Source: Zeimonas sp050187175
GTDB lineage: Bacteria; Pseudomonadota; Gammaproteobacteria; Burkholderiales; Burkholderiaceae_E
DNA: 64,000 nucleotides
Assembly (NCBI GenBank): GCA_050187175.1
Contig: JBFWXS010000004.1
Location: 1-64,000, forward strand
Direction of reading: 5' to 3'
Position 1 is the first letter of the stretch. The number at the start of each line of letters is the position of its first letter. Below are positions 54,194 to 62,781 of the stretch, piece by piece. A model generated the notes under the pieces. The model did not search any database. It was not told the origin of the DNA and saw only the letters and a program-made list of their open reading frames with translations. Both the position numbers and the translations under genes were made by a program.

Positions 54194-54265
54194 GTCGTTT
54201 CTGGCGCCAGCGCAGGCCCGGGCCAGCGCCGGCCTGGAATAGTTAGCAGCGTCTGAGTCGCCTTC

Positions 54266-54694
54266 ATGTTCGATTTCGGTTTCTCCGAGATGGTGGTGGT
54301 TGCGGTCATCGGGCTGATCGTGCTCGGTCCCGAGCGGCTGCCCCGTGTCGCGCGGCAGGTCGGCCAGTGGCTGGGCAAGCTGCAGCACTATGTCGCCGAC
54401 GTGAAATCCGACATCAATCGTCAGATGGAGCTCGACGAGCTGCGGCGTCTGCAGAAGGAAGTCACGGGCGCGGCCAACGACCTGCAGAACTCGCTGCAGT
54501 CAACGCTCGACGAGACCCGCTCACAGCTCGATTCGATCTCGTCGGCGCTGAGCACCGCCGGCACCGACAACGAAGCGCCTACCGACTGGGACAGCATCTA
54601 CGCGCACCGCCGCGCACGCGAGCGCATTCGCGATCGGCGCGTCGATCGCGACAAGGAGCTGGGCCGCAAGCGGCCCAAGCGCAGATTCCGCTGA
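54266..54694 (+). CDS. tatB: Tat translocase subunit TatB
   Basis: TatB works with TatC as the signal-peptide receptor. The 142-aa product begins MFDFGFSEMVVVAVIGLIVL with the conserved Glu at position 8 and GPERLPRVAR hinge, then an amphipathic and coiled-coil region and a strongly basic C-terminus. It lies 5 bases before tatC. Confidence 0.95.
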   Translation: MFDFGFSEMVVVAVIGLIVLGPERLPRVARQVGQWLGKLQHYVADVKSDINRQMELDELRRLQKEVTGAANDLQNSLQSTLDETRSQLDSISSALSTAGTDNEAPTDWDSIYAHRRARERIRDRRVDRDKELGRKRPKRRFR

Positions 54695-54699
54695 TCTCC

Positions 54700-55566
54700 A
54701 TGGTACGTTTCTCATTGCGCCGCAAGGCGCCCACGCCCACCGCCACGCCCGACGCCGAGGAAGGCGAAGAGAGCTTCGTCTCGCATCTGGTCGAGCTGCG
54801 CGACCGCATGATCAAGGCGCTGCTGGTCGTGCTGCTGCTGTTCGGCGTCTGTTTCTACTTCTCCGGCGACATCATGAAGTTCCTGTCGCAGCCGCTGTAT
54901 CAGGCGCTGCCGCCGGGCTCCAAGCCGATCTTCACCGACCAGGCCGGCGCGTTCTTCACGCTGACCAAGGTCGCGTTCCTCACCGCGGTGCTGCTGGCGC
55001 TGCCCTGGATCATGTACCAGATCTGGGCCTTCGTCGCGCCGGGCCTGTACGAGCACGAGAAGCGCTTCGCGCTGCCGCTGATCGTCTCCAGCATCTTCTT
55101 CCTGGTCGTCGGCATCAGCTTCGCCTACCTGTTCGTGCTGCCGGCGGCCTACAAGTTCTTCTTCGCGTTCGCGTCCAGCACCGGCGCCGACATCCTGCAG
55201 GATCTGCAGAAGTACTGGGACTTTACGCTGGCCATCTTCTTCGGCTTCGGGCTGACCTTCGAGGTGCCGGTGGTCGAGATGCTGCTCGTCAAGCTCGGCA
55301 TGGTCACCACCGACCAGCTGCGCGCGGCGCGCCGCTACGTCATCGTCGGCGCCTTCGTGGTGGCCGCCGTGCTGACGCCGCCCGACGTGCTGAGCCAGTT
55401 CATGCTCGCGATCCCGCTGTGCCTGCTGTACGAGCTAGGTATCTTCCTGGCCGGCTTCATCAAGGAGCGCAGCCAGGCGCCGGCGACCGACGAAGAGGCC
55501 GCGGCCGAGGCCGGAACGGCCAGCGCTGCGGCGGCCGATCCGGCGTCGCCGGAAAGCGGGCGCTGA
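54700..55566 (+). CDS. tatC: Tat translocase subunit TatC
   Basis: TatC is the six-helix core of the Tat receptor. The 288-aa product has the conserved SHLVELRDRMIKAL near the N-terminus and the FGLTFEVPVVEMLLVKLGMV segment with the conserved Glu. The C-terminal 30 residues are Ala/Glu-rich. A Tat substrate, the PetA Rieske protein, is encoded in the same window. Confidence 0.96.
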   Translation: MVRFSLRRKAPTPTATPDAEEGEESFVSHLVELRDRMIKALLVVLLLFGVCFYFSGDIMKFLSQPLYQALPPGSKPIFTDQAGAFFTLTKVAFLTAVLLALPWIMYQIWAFVAPGLYEHEKRFALPLIVSSIFFLVVGISFAYLFVLPAAYKFFFAFASSTGADILQDLQKYWDFTLAIFFGFGLTFEVPVVEMLLVKLGMVTTDQLRAARRYVIVGAFVVAAVLTPPDVLSQFMLAIPLCLLYELGIFLAGFIKERSQAPATDEEAAAEAGTASAAAADPASPESGR

Positions 55567-55584
55567 GCCGGCATCCTCCCGCCG

Positions 55585-55660
55585 GCGCTCGCGAAGCCCG
55601 CGCTACTTCGAGCCCGCGTTCGCAGGGCACGCGTTCGCAGGGCGCGCGCTCGCCGGGTGC
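55585..55660. repeat. 15-16-bp imperfect tandem repeat between convergent tatC and degS-like genes
   Basis: The best units are 55616-55630, 55631-55645 and 55646-55660 (GCGTTCGCAGGGCAC and variants); two more degenerate units precede them from 55585. The array fills the 102-base space between two convergent stop codons. Confidence 0.7.
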
Positions 55661-55668
55661 TGCATCCC

Positions 55669-56880
55669 TTACTCGCGCGGCGAACCCGGCCGCGGCCGCT
55701 TGCCGATCTTGATCGGCAGATCGATGGTTCTGCCGTTGCGCAGGAAGCGGAACTTCGACGTTTCGCCGGGCGTCAGCTGCGCGATCACGTTCAGCATCGT
55801 CGATGTGTTCGGAATCGCCGTGCCGTCGACTTCGATCAGGATGTCGCCGACGCGCACGCCGGCCCGCTCGGCAGGGCCGTTGCGCATGATGCCGGCGATG
55901 ATGGCGCCGTCCTTGCGCGGCAGCTTGAAGGCCTCGGCCAGCTCCGGCGTCAGGTCCTGCGGCTCGACGCCTATGTAGCCGCGCGTGACCGAGCCGGTGG
56001 CCACGATCTGGTCCATGACCTGGCGGACGGTGCTGGTCGGAATCGCGAAGCCTATGCCCAGCGAGCCGCCGGTGCGCGAGTAGATCGCCGTGTTGATGCC
56101 CAGCAGCCGGCCCTCGGCGTCAACCAGCGCGCCGCCCGAGTTGCCGGGGTTGATCGCCGCGTCGGTCTGGATGAAGTTCTCGAAGGTGTTGATGCCGAGC
56201 TGCGTGCGGCCGAGTGCACTGATGATGCCCATCGTGACCGTCTGGCCCACGCCGAACGGATTGCCCACGGCCAGCACGATGTCGCCGATGCGCGCACGGT
56301 CCGAATCCGCGAACTCGATGGCCGGCGCGCCGTTCGATTCGATCTTCAGCACGGCCAGGTCGGTCTCGGGGTCGGAGCCCACCACCTTGGCGCGGGCGCG
56401 CTTGCCGTCGGCCATCAGCACTTCGATCTCGTCGGCGGCGTCGACGACGTGGTGGTTGGTCAGCACGTAGCCTTCGGTCGACACGATCACGCCGGAGCCC
56501 AGGCTGCTCGCCTGCGGCCGCTCGCTGAGCTGGTCGCCGAAGAAGCGGCGGAACAGCGGGTCGTTGAACAGCGGATGCTCGGGCGTCGAGCGCGCCGCCT
56601 TCGACGTGAAGATGTTGACCACCGACGCCGTCGCGCGCTGTGCAGCGGCGCTGTATGACAGAATCGGAGCCGCCCGGCCGCGCTCGGCGCCCAGCGGCCC
56701 TGGCGCGGGTACTCCCGCCGCTGGAGCGCCGGGCAGTGCCGGCGCTTCGGCCGGCGGCGGCAGGCCCGATGGCGCGAAGCGGCGCGGCAGCCATTCCGGG
56801 CGCAGCGTCGCGAACGTGAACATCAGCGCGAGCAGTACCGTGACTGCCTGCGCGAAAATCAACCAGAGCTTCTTGAGCAT
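55669..56880 (-). CDS. DegS/DegQ-like membrane-anchored serine protease
   Basis: This S1C (HtrA) protease is anchored by one N-terminal helix (about residues 5-25) with the body in the periplasm. The triad is visible: His in YVLTNHHVVDA, Asp in ETDLAVLKI and Ser in NPGNSGGALVD. A single PDZ domain follows, which makes it DegS-like in architecture. About 45 Pro/Ala-rich residues link anchor and protease. A role in envelope stress signalling or periplasmic quality control is inferred; anti-sigma genes are not nearby. Confidence 0.92.
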   Translation of the reverse strand: MLKKLWLIFAQAVTVLLALMFTFATLRPEWLPRRFAPSGLPPPAEAPALPGAPAAGVPAPGPLGAERGRAAPILSYSAAAQRATASVVNIFTSKAARSTPEHPLFNDPLFRRFFGDQLSERPQASSLGSGVIVSTEGYVLTNHHVVDAADEIEVLMADGKRARAKVVGSDPETDLAVLKIESNGAPAIEFADSDRARIGDIVLAVGNPFGVGQTVTMGIISALGRTQLGINTFENFIQTDAAINPGNSGGALVDAEGRLLGINTAIYSRTGGSLGIGFAIPTSTVRQVMDQIVATGSVTRGYIGVEPQDLTPELAEAFKLPRKDGAIIAGIMRNGPAERAGVRVGDILIEVDGTAIPNTSTMLNVIAQLTPGETSKFRFLRNGRTIDLPIKIGKRPRPGSPRE

Positions 56881-56944
56881 GGGAAAACGATCGGAAACCG
56901 GGCCAAGGCATCGGCAACCCGCGCCGGCCGCTGCGAAGGCCGCT

Positions 56945-57709
56945 GTGACGACGGCTGCCGTGGCGACGGCCGCCGCATTGTCGGCGTGCTTCGAGGAAAT
57001 CCTGGGGGCGAGCCGATTCAGCGATTATTGCCCAAACGGATTGCAGGTGGAAGGCGAGCGCCCGATCCGGCGGCTGGTCTCCGGCGTCACCGCCAGCGCC
57101 GAACTGATCCGCGCGGCGCAGGCCGCGGGCGCGGACGCACTGCTCGTGCATCACGGTTACTTCTGGCGTGGCGAAGACCCGCGGCTGATCGGCATCAAAG
57201 CCGAACGGCTGCGGCTGCTGTTCGGCGCAGGCCTCCATCTGTTCGCCTATCACCTGCCGCTCGATGTGCATCCGCAGCTGGGCAACAATGCGCAGCTCGC
57301 GCAGCGCCTCGGCTGGCGCATCGACGGCGTGATCGGCGCGCAGGGCCTCATCGCGGCCCATCAGCTGCCGCAGCCGGCGACGGTTGAATCACTGAACCGG
57401 CTGCTCGCGCGCCGGCTCGGCCGCCGGCCGCTGGCAGTCGGCGATTTGCGCCGGCCGCTGCGGCGCATCGCATGGTGCACCGGCGCCGCGCAGGATCTGC
57501 TGCAGGAGGCCATCGACGCCGGCGCGGACGCCTTCATCAGCGGCGAGATCTCCGAGCGCACCACGCATCTGGCGCGCGAGGCGGGGGTCGTCTACGTCGC
57601 CGCCGGCCACCACGCCACCGAACGCTTCGGTGTGCAGGCGCTGGGCGCGCACGTCGCGAAGCGCTTCGGCATCGAGCACCGCTTCATCGACGACGACAAT
57701 CCGGTCTAG
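56945..57709 (+). CDS. NIF3-family dinuclear metal-centre protein (YbgI-like)
   Basis: This protein of the NIF3/YbgI family forms hexameric toroids with two metals per subunit; related proteins have been linked to GTP cyclohydrolase I type 2 or to unknown hydrolase roles. Metal-ligand motifs are LLVHHGYFWRG, YHLPLDVHP, and late HHATERFG. GTG 56945 with GAAGG upstream gives 254 aa, near the usual 250; an ATG at 56879 would overlap the start codon of the divergent protease gene and adds Ala-rich residues. Confidence 0.88.
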   Translation: MTTAAVATAAALSACFEEILGASRFSDYCPNGLQVEGERPIRRLVSGVTASAELIRAAQAAGADALLVHHGYFWRGEDPRLIGIKAERLRLLFGAGLHLFAYHLPLDVHPQLGNNAQLAQRLGWRIDGVIGAQGLIAAHQLPQPATVESLNRLLARRLGRRPLAVGDLRRPLRRIAWCTGAAQDLLQEAIDAGADAFISGEISERTTHLAREAGVVYVAAGHHATERFGVQALGAHVAKRFGIEHRFIDDDNPV

Positions 57710-57779
57710 CAGGGCCCCGGCAGACGCCCGGGGCCGGGAGGACAAGCGCCGGGCGCCGGCATCGCGCCGGACGCCTTCC

Positions 57780-57859
57780 TCCGTCAGATGCGGCGTCCGT
57801 CGGATGCGCCATTCGTCAGACGCGCCATCCGTCAGACGCCCCGTCCGTCAGACGCGCCG
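57780..57859. repeat. 16-bp tandem repeat x5 overlapping the mscL 3' end
   Basis: Five units of the TCCGTCAGACGCGCCA type run at 57780-57795, 57796-57811, 57812-57827, 57828-57843 and 57844-57859. The mscL stop codon (57848-57850) lies inside the last unit, so the array begins in the last codons of mscL and extends into the convergent intergenic region. Confidence 0.9.
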
Positions 57860-58282
57860 CTCCTTCAGCAGGTCGCGGATCTCCTCCAGCACCTTCAGAT
57901 CGGCCGGCGGCGCGGCCGGCGCCTCGGGGGCCGGCTCTTCGCGCCAGCGATTCATCGCCTTGACCAGCATGAAGATGACGAAGGCCAGCAGGATGAAGTT
58001 GATCAGGATGGTGATGAAATTGCCGTACGCGAATACCGGCACGCCGGCCTTCTTCAGCGCGTCCATTGTTCGTGGGATTCCGTCCGGGATCGTTCCCAGT
58101 ACGAAGAACAGGTTCGTGAAGTCGAAGCGCCCGCCCAGCAGCGCCGCGATGACCGGCATGATCACGTCGTTGACCAGCGAATCGACGATCTTGCCGAAGG
58201 CGCCGCCGATGATCACGCCGATGGCGAGATCCATCACGTTGCCCTTCATTGCGAAAGCCTTGAACTCGGCCATCATCCCCAT
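57848..58282 (-). CDS. mscL: large-conductance mechanosensitive channel
   Basis: MscL opens under membrane tension to release solutes during osmotic downshock. The 144-aa product has the pore helix FKAFAMKGNVMDLAIGVIIG and GGAFGKIVDSLVNDVIMP, a second helix and a cytoplasmic bundle ending VLEEIRDLLKERRV. The ATG at 58282 is preceded by AAGGAG. Confidence 0.96.
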   Translation of the reverse strand: MGMMAEFKAFAMKGNVMDLAIGVIIGGAFGKIVDSLVNDVIMPVIAALLGGRFDFTNLFFVLGTIPDGIPRTMDALKKAGVPVFAYGNFITILINFILLAFVIFMLVKAMNRWREEPAPEAPAAPPADLKVLEEIRDLLKERRV

Positions 58283-58440
58283 GCTGTGCGCTCCTTCGTT
58301 GCTGTGCGGATCGAGGCGGCGGCTGCCGCCCTCTGCGGACGCCCCCCTCTGAAGCGCCGTGCCCGGAAAGGTGCCATGCAAGCCTGCACAACACAAGGCG
58401 TCCGAGAGCGGCTGCCTGCGTGGCTGAGTCGGCTGATGTG

Positions 58441-58467
58441 AGTTGTAGTGACTTACAACTCTTTTTT
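58441..58467 (+). terminator. possible plus-strand intrinsic terminator
   Basis: AGTTGTA and TACAACT form a 7-bp stem with a 6-base loop, followed by a run of six T. The stem is AT-rich and weak. No annotated plus-strand gene ends nearby; an unannotated small RNA antisense to the mscL leader could end here. Confidence 0.35.
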
Positions 58468-58926
58468 AAAAACCGGCCGGAAATGCCGAAAAAGGGCAAG
58501 AAATTTACAGATTTCAGGCCTGAAACAGTGCTTTTAACAAAAAACGGGGTCAGCCGAACCTCGAAAAACGAGGCTCCGGCGTCTCGATGCTCATTTCTGG
58601 CCGTTATTGAAGCCCACGAGGCCTCGAATCGGGCTTTCGGCCCGCCGTCGCCGCCGCCCCGCGGCCTCGCAGCGGATCTCCAGCGGCAGCCGGGCGCGGC
58701 CGCGAGCTTCCCGGCAGCCCGCGCCGCCGCCCGCTACAGCCGCTCGATCCGCCTGCCGGACGCGGCAACAAGCCTCCAGTCGAACCGTTCAGTGTCTCGT
58801 CGCCCCCACGGTGGCACCCCCATCCCGCGTCCGGCGCGCCCGCGGAAATCGGGCACCGAACCGGCCGCCGAACCGCACCGAATCCGACACCAAGTCACCG
58901 CCGCGCCGGCCTCGCCGACAGCACCC

Positions 58927-58956
58927 TTTAAACGCGGCTGCGCAATACGCTAAAAT
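58927..58956 (+). promoter_or_regulatory. probable petA promoter
   Basis: TTTAAA (58927-58932) and TAAAAT (58951-58956) are spaced by 18 bases, about 80 bases upstream of petA, in the only AT-rich patch near the gene. Confidence 0.45.
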
Positions 58957-59034
58957 TAAGGGTTATCTCAGCAAGCGCTTCGTCAGCCGAGTCTGTCGGG
59001 GGTGGCGCTTTCTCAATTCTCAAGCAGGGAAGTC

Positions 59035-59640
59035 ATGAGTGACTCATCGAAGCCCGTGGATTCGTCTCGCCGCACTGCCCTTGGTCTGACCTGCGCCGCC
59101 GGCGCCGTCGGCGGCGTTGCGGTGGCGGTTCCCTTCGTCAGCACCTTCGCCCCGTCGGAGAAGGCCAAGGCCGCCGGCGCCCCGGTCGAGGTCGACATCT
59201 CGGCGATGCAGCCGGGCGAACTGAAGCGCGTCGAATGGCGCGGCAAGCCGGTCTGGATCGTGCGCCGCACGCCCGAGATGCTGGAGTCGCTGAAGAAAAC
59301 CGACGACAAGGTCGCCGACCCGAACTCCGACCGCACCGCCTATCCCACGCCGGTCTACGCCAAGAACGAATACCGGTCGATCAAGCCCGAGTACCTGGTC
59401 GTCGTCGGCATCTGCTCGCACCTGGGCTGTTCCCCGACCGAGAAGTTCCAGGCCAGCGGCGATCCGTCGCTGCCGGCGGACTGGCCCGGCGGCTTCCTGT
59501 GCCCCTGCCACGGTTCCACCTTCGATCTCGCCGGCCGGGTCTACAAGAATAAACCCGCGCCCGACAACCTCGAGGTGCCGCCCTACATGTACCTGTCCGA
59601 TACCCGCCTGCTGATCGGCGACGACAAGGCCTCGGCCTGA
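59035..59640 (+). CDS. petA: ubiquinol-cytochrome c reductase iron-sulfur subunit (Rieske)
   Basis: The Rieske protein takes electrons from ubiquinol in the cytochrome bc1 complex. The 201-aa product has an N-terminal twin-arginine segment (SSRRTALGL) before its membrane anchor, so it needs the Tat system encoded at 53930-55566. Cluster ligands lie in CSHLGCSP and CPCHGS. ATG 59035 is preferred over upstream in-frame starts on homology. Confidence 0.97.
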   Translation: MSDSSKPVDSSRRTALGLTCAAGAVGGVAVAVPFVSTFAPSEKAKAAGAPVEVDISAMQPGELKRVEWRGKPVWIVRRTPEMLESLKKTDDKVADPNSDRTAYPTPVYAKNEYRSIKPEYLVVVGICSHLGCSPTEKFQASGDPSLPADWPGGFLCPCHGSTFDLAGRVYKNKPAPDNLEVPPYMYLSDTRLLIGDDKASA

Positions 59641-59801
59641 TCGTCGCCGGCCACCACCAAGCGGATATCTGACCGTGACGCCCCGTTCCGCACGCCGGCC
59701 CGCCGCCCCAGGCGGTCAGCCCGGCGTGCCGCGGTGGCACGGCGGTCCCCACGCAACCGAATCCACCCTTCGCTCGTGAAAAATCGCGGGGAGCTCTGAA
59801 G

Positions 59802-61187
59802 ATGGCGCAGGAAAAACAAATCGACACCACCGGCCTGCTAGGCTGGATCGACCAGCGGTTCCCGGCGACCGCGACCTGGAAGGCGCACCTGTCCGAGTAC
59901 TACGCGCCGAAGAACTTCAATTTCTGGTACTTCTTCGGCTCGCTCGCGCTGCTCGTGCTGGTGATCCAGATCGTCACCGGCATCTTCCTCGTCATGCACT
60001 ACAAGCCCGACGCGGCGCAGGCCTTCGCGTCGGTCGAGTACATCATGCGCGACGTGCCGTGGGGCTGGCTGATCCGCTACATGCACTCGACGGGCGCGTC
60101 GGCGTTCTTCGTCGTCGTCTACCTGCACATGTTCCGCGGCCTGCTGTACGGCTCGTACCGCAAGCCGCGCGAGCTGGTCTGGATCTTCGGCTGCCTGATC
60201 TTCCTGTGCCTGATGGCCGAAGCCTTCTTCGGCTATCTGCTCCCGTGGGGCCAGATGTCGTACTGGGGCGCGCAGGTGATCGTGAACCTGTTCTCGGCCA
60301 TCCCGTTCATCGGCCCCGAGCTGGCGATCTGGATCCGCGGCGACTACGTCGTCGGCGACGCGACGCTGAACCGCTTCTTCTCGTTCCACGTCATCGCCAT
60401 CCCGCTGGTGCTGCTGGGCCTGGTCGCCGCGCACCTGGTGGCGCTGCACGAAGTGGGCTCGAACAACCCCGACGGCATCGAGATCAAGGCCAAGAAGGAC
60501 GCCAACGGCATCCCGGTCGACGGCATCCCGTTCCATCCGTACTACACGGTGCACGACATCCTCGGCGTCTCCGTGTTCCTGATGGCGTTCTCGGCGGTCC
60601 TGTTCTTCGCGCCCGAGTTCGGCGGCTACTTCCTGGAATACAACAACTTCATTCCGGCCGATCCGCTGAAGACGCCGCCGCACATCGCGCCGGTCTGGTA
60701 CTTCACGCCGTTCTACTCGGTCCTGCGCGCGATCACCGAGGATTTCCTGCTGTACTGGATGATCCCGTTCCTGATCGCCTTCACGCTGCTGGTGCTGGCC
60801 AGCGCGCGCCACGGGCTGTCGAAGCTGATCGCCGTCGCCGTCACCGTCGTCATGGTGATCGGCTTCTTCGTCGTCGACGCCAAGTTCTGGGGCGTCGTCG
60901 GCATGGGCGCCTCGGTGATGATCCTGTTCGCGCTGCCGTGGATCGACCAGAGCCCGGCGCGTTCGATCCGCTATCGCCCGACCTGGCACAAGTACGTCTA
61001 CGCCGTGTTCGTCGTCGTCTTCCTCGTGCTGGGCTACTTCGGCACGCGGGCGCCGTCGCCGATGAACGAGCTGCTGTCGAAGGTAGGCACGCTGCTGTAC
61101 TTCTCGTTCTTCCTGCTTATGCCGTGGTGGAGCCGCATGGGCAAGTTCAAACCGGTGCCCGACCGGGTCACCTTCTCGGCGCACTGA
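59802..61187 (+). CDS. petB: cytochrome b of the bc1 complex
   Basis: Cytochrome b binds two hemes and the quinol-oxidising and quinone-reducing sites. The 461-aa product has eight helices, the heme His residues in MHSTGASAFF / VVYLHMFRG and FHVIAIPLV / AAHLVALH, and the PEWY-type loop region as PVWYFTPFYSVLRA. The Glu of the canonical PEWY motif is replaced by Val here. The gene lies 161 bases after petA and 20 before petC. Confidence 0.96.
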   Translation: MAQEKQIDTTGLLGWIDQRFPATATWKAHLSEYYAPKNFNFWYFFGSLALLVLVIQIVTGIFLVMHYKPDAAQAFASVEYIMRDVPWGWLIRYMHSTGASAFFVVVYLHMFRGLLYGSYRKPRELVWIFGCLIFLCLMAEAFFGYLLPWGQMSYWGAQVIVNLFSAIPFIGPELAIWIRGDYVVGDATLNRFFSFHVIAIPLVLLGLVAAHLVALHEVGSNNPDGIEIKAKKDANGIPVDGIPFHPYYTVHDILGVSVFLMAFSAVLFFAPEFGGYFLEYNNFIPADPLKTPPHIAPVWYFTPFYSVLRAITEDFLLYWMIPFLIAFTLLVLASARHGLSKLIAVAVTVVMVIGFFVVDAKFWGVVGMGASVMILFALPWIDQSPARSIRYRPTWHKYVYAVFVVVFLVLGYFGTRAPSPMNELLSKVGTLLYFSFFLLMPWWSRMGKFKPVPDRVTFSAH

Positions 61188-61207
61188 GGCGTGGAGCAGC
61201 ACCGAAC

Positions 61208-62074
61208 ATGAAAAACCTGATCAAGACCCTGGCTGCGATCGTCGCCGCTGCAAGCTTCGGATCCGCTTCCGCCGCCGAGGCCGGCTACCCGCTCGACCAT
61301 TTCCCGACCGAGCGCCTGACGCAGCAGGCCGCGCTGCAGAACGGCGCCAAGCTGTTCGTCAACTACTGTCTGGGCTGCCACAGCGCGTCGGCCATGCGCT
61401 ACAACCGGCTGCAGGACATCGGCCTGAACGACGACCAGATCCGCAAGAATCTGATGTTCACCGCCGACAAGGTCGGTGATCCGATGAACATCGCGATGCG
61501 TGCGGCCGATGCCAAGGAATGGTTCGGCGCGCTGCCGCCCGATCTGTCGGTGATCGCGCGCGCGCGCTCGTCGGCGGCGGGCAGCGGCTCCGACTGGCTC
61601 TACACCTACCTGCGCGGCTACTTCCGCGACTCGAGCCGGCCCACGGGCTGGAACAACGTCGTGTTCGAGAACGTCGGCATGCCGCACGCGCTGTGGGAGC
61701 TGCAAGGTTCGCGCGGCGCCACGCTCGAAGAGGTCAAGGAAACGATAGACCCGGCCAGCGGCAAGCACACCGGCTTCGTCAAGACGGTCGTGACCTTCGA
61801 CGCGCACGGCGCGCGCACCGAGAAGACCGAGCCGATGCCGGCCGGCCACCACCATGCGTCCCGCACCTGGACGCTGACCAAGGCCGACGGCGGCTCGCTG
61901 CCGCCCGCACGCTTCGACGAGCAGGTCGCCGATCTGGTCGCCTACATCACGTACATGTCCGATCCCACCGCGCACAAGCGCACGCGCCTCGGCGTGTGGG
62001 TGCTGCTGTTCCTCGGCGTGTTCACGATCTTCGCGTGGATGCTGAACCGGGCGTATTGGAAAGACGTGAAGTAA
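61208..62074 (+). CDS. petC: cytochrome c1 of the bc1 complex
   Basis: Cytochrome c1 passes electrons from the Rieske protein to soluble cytochromes. The 288-aa product has a signal peptide ending ASA (about residue 22), the heme-binding NYCLGCHS, a Met ligand region later in the chain, and a C-terminal membrane anchor (LGVWVLLFLGVFTIFAWML). It ends the petABC operon, followed by a strong terminator. Confidence 0.96.
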   Translation: MKNLIKTLAAIVAAASFGSASAAEAGYPLDHFPTERLTQQAALQNGAKLFVNYCLGCHSASAMRYNRLQDIGLNDDQIRKNLMFTADKVGDPMNIAMRAADAKEWFGALPPDLSVIARARSSAAGSGSDWLYTYLRGYFRDSSRPTGWNNVVFENVGMPHALWELQGSRGATLEEVKETIDPASGKHTGFVKTVVTFDAHGARTEKTEPMPAGHHHASRTWTLTKADGGSLPPARFDEQVADLVAYITYMSDPTAHKRTRLGVWVLLFLGVFTIFAWMLNRAYWKDVK

Positions 62075-62097
62075 GCCCACCCGGTATCAGCCCCAGG

Positions 62098-62137
62098 CAG
62101 GGTGAGTCCGCCACCGGGCTCACCCTGACTTTTTTTT
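62098..62137 (+). terminator. intrinsic terminator after petABC
   Basis: CAGGGTGAG (62098-62106) pairs perfectly with CTCACCCTG (62119-62127), followed by eight T at 62130-62137. It separates petABC from sspA, which must therefore have its own promoter or depend on read-through. Confidence 0.92.
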
Positions 62138-62166
62138 CGACGACAAGACTTTCAGGAGCCCCCACC

Positions 62167-62781
62167 ATGATGGTGTTGTACTCCGGCACGACCTGCCCGT
62201 TCTCACAGCGCTGCCGTTTCGTGCTGTTCGAGAAGGGCATGGACTTCGAGATCCGGGACGTGGATCTCTACAACAAGCCCGAGGACATCTCGATCATGAA
62301 TCCGTACGGCCAGGTTCCCATCCTGGTCGAACGCGATCTGATCCTGTACGAATCGAACATCATCAACGAATACATCGACGAGCGCTTCCCGCATCCGCAG
62401 CTGATGCCCGCCGATCCGGTGATGCGCGCGCGAGCGCGGCTGTTCCTGTTCAACTTCGAGCGCGAGCTGTTCGTGCACGTGCAGCAGCTCGAGCGCCGCG
62501 ACCAGCCCAAGGACGGCGCCAAGGTCATGGACAAGGCTCGTCAGCAGATCCGCGACCGGCTGACGCAGCTGACGCCGATCTTCATGAAGAACAAGTACAT
62601 GCTCGGCGAGGACTTCTCCATGCTCGACGTGGCGATCGCACCGCTGCTGTGGCGGCTCGATCACTACGGCATCGAGATGCCGAAGACGGCGGCGCCGCTG
62701 CTGCGCTACGCCGAGAGGATCTTCTCGCGACCGGCGTATATTGAGGCTCTGACCCCGTCCGAGAAGGTAATGCGCCGCTGA
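62167..62781 (+). CDS. sspA: stringent starvation protein A
   Basis: SspA has a glutathione-transferase fold and binds RNA polymerase to alter transcription in stationary phase and stress. The 204-aa product begins MMVLYSGTTCPFSQRCRF with the thioredoxin-like first domain, then ILYESNIINEYIDERFPHP, and a helical second domain. Its stop overlaps the sspB ATG by one base. Confidence 0.95.
   Translation: MMVLYSGTTCPFSQRCRFVLFEKGMDFEIRDVDLYNKPEDISIMNPYGQVPILVERDLILYESNIINEYIDERFPHPQLMPADPVMRARARLFLFNFERELFVHVQQLERRDQPKDGAKVMDKARQQIRDRLTQLTPIFMKNKYMLGEDFSMLDVAIAPLLWRLDHYGIEMPKTAAPLLRYAERIFSRPAYIEALTPSEKVMRR

Larger units (their letters stand above)
58283..59034. other. 752-base intergenic region between divergent mscL and petA
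   Basis: No credible gene is seen. Frames that stay open here (for example 58420-58953) have no recognisable domain and low-complexity Arg/Pro content. The part at 58440-58610 is clearly AT-richer than its surroundings and holds three inverted repeats: AGTTGTA/TACAACT at 58441-58460 followed by CTTTTTT, the palindrome TTTCAGGCCTGAAA at 58512-58525, and CCTCG-AAAAA-CGAGG at 58559-58573. The petA promoter lies near its right end. Confidence 0.6.

Noticed and set aside
57780..57859. Possible CRISPR array from regular repeats
   Set aside because: The units are contiguous 16-bp direct repeats without spacers; no cas genes are present.
58420..58953. A 177-codon frame between mscL and petA
   Set aside because: It has no ribosome binding site and no recognisable domain, and its composition is Arg/Pro-rich in the GC-rich half; treated as non-coding.
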